From assembly GCA_012522285.1 (NCBI GenBank), contig JAAYKS010000234.1:1-5083 (forward strand): 5,083 bases of DNA, written 5' to 3'. A program made the position numbers and the translations under genes. How positions within the stretch are numbered: the stretch's first letter is position 1; each line of letters begins with the position of its first letter. Source of the stretch: Clostridiaceae bacterium. Its GTDB lineage: Bacteria > Bacillota > Clostridia > Saccharofermentanales > UBA5734. This document shows, one piece after another, positions 5,028 to 5,083 of this stretch. The notes beneath the pieces were generated by a model. That model saw only the letters and a program-made list of their open reading frames with translations. It searched no databases and had not been told where the DNA came from.

Positions 5028-5083
5028 GTCGCTCTCCTTCTGTTGACGCCCGCAGCTCTGTATAAGCTTGCCTGCACCTGGTG
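5028..5083. other. Unassigned right-edge sequence upstream of the flavin reductase gene
   Basis: These 56 bases hold the ribosome binding site of the flavin reductase gene (AAGGAG, minus strand, near 5034-5039). A TATACA (5065-5060) could be a -10 element, but its -35 region would lie at or beyond the window edge. All three minus-strand frames are open across the segment, so it could instead be the end of another upstream gene. I cannot decide between these. Confidence 0.3.

Noticed and set aside
5043..5066. TTGACG and TATAAG on the plus strand resembling a promoter reading off the right edge
   Set aside because: The spacer is only 12 bases, too short for a sigma-70-type promoter, and no plus-strand gene is visible.

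Overview
This 5,083-base window is a compact bacterial chromosomal segment of fairly high GC content, judged by eye at somewhat under 60 %. It carries eight protein-coding genes, seven on the minus strand and one on the plus strand. Strong AGGAGG-type ribosome binding sites precede most genes, and spacers are short. Together with the gene families this suggests a high-GC member of the Bacillota (for example an Alicyclobacillaceae- or Thermoactinomycetaceae-like bacterium). That placement is an inference; no rRNA or marker gene is present. I see no tRNA, rRNA, CRISPR array, insertion sequence or phage gene, and no gene-free stretch over 300 bases.

Right part (2614-5027, minus strand, transcribed right to left): a three-gene redox cassette. 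It encodes a flavin reductase-like FMN-binding protein with a C-terminal extension, a flavodoxin, and a QueG-related protein with two predicted [4Fe-4S] clusters. The last two overlap at GTGA, which suggests translational coupling. A 7-bp hairpin sits in the 60-base spacer between the first two. A plausible electron path is NAD(P)H to flavin to flavodoxin to the iron-sulfur protein, but the final substrate cannot be read from the sequence.

Middle (1476-2596): a plus-strand VOC/glyoxalase-fold gene converges on the redox cassette, 17 bases stop to stop. It diverges from a minus-strand class II aldolase/adducin-family gene across a 149-base intergenic region that should hold both promoters. The aldolase aligns with the FucA active site in near-constant register but carries Arg in place of the first HxH zinc ligand, plus two changes in the phosphate-site loops. 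The VOC protein also appears to lack the usual metal ligands.

Left part (1-1335, minus strand): a DUF937 protein, a DUF4126 membrane protein, and the N-terminus of an MFS transporter that runs off the left edge. The last two are 13 bases apart and probably co-transcribed.

The features most worth a second look are the self-contained redox cassette and the altered active site of the aldolase-family protein. Nothing here is clearly a wholly new system.
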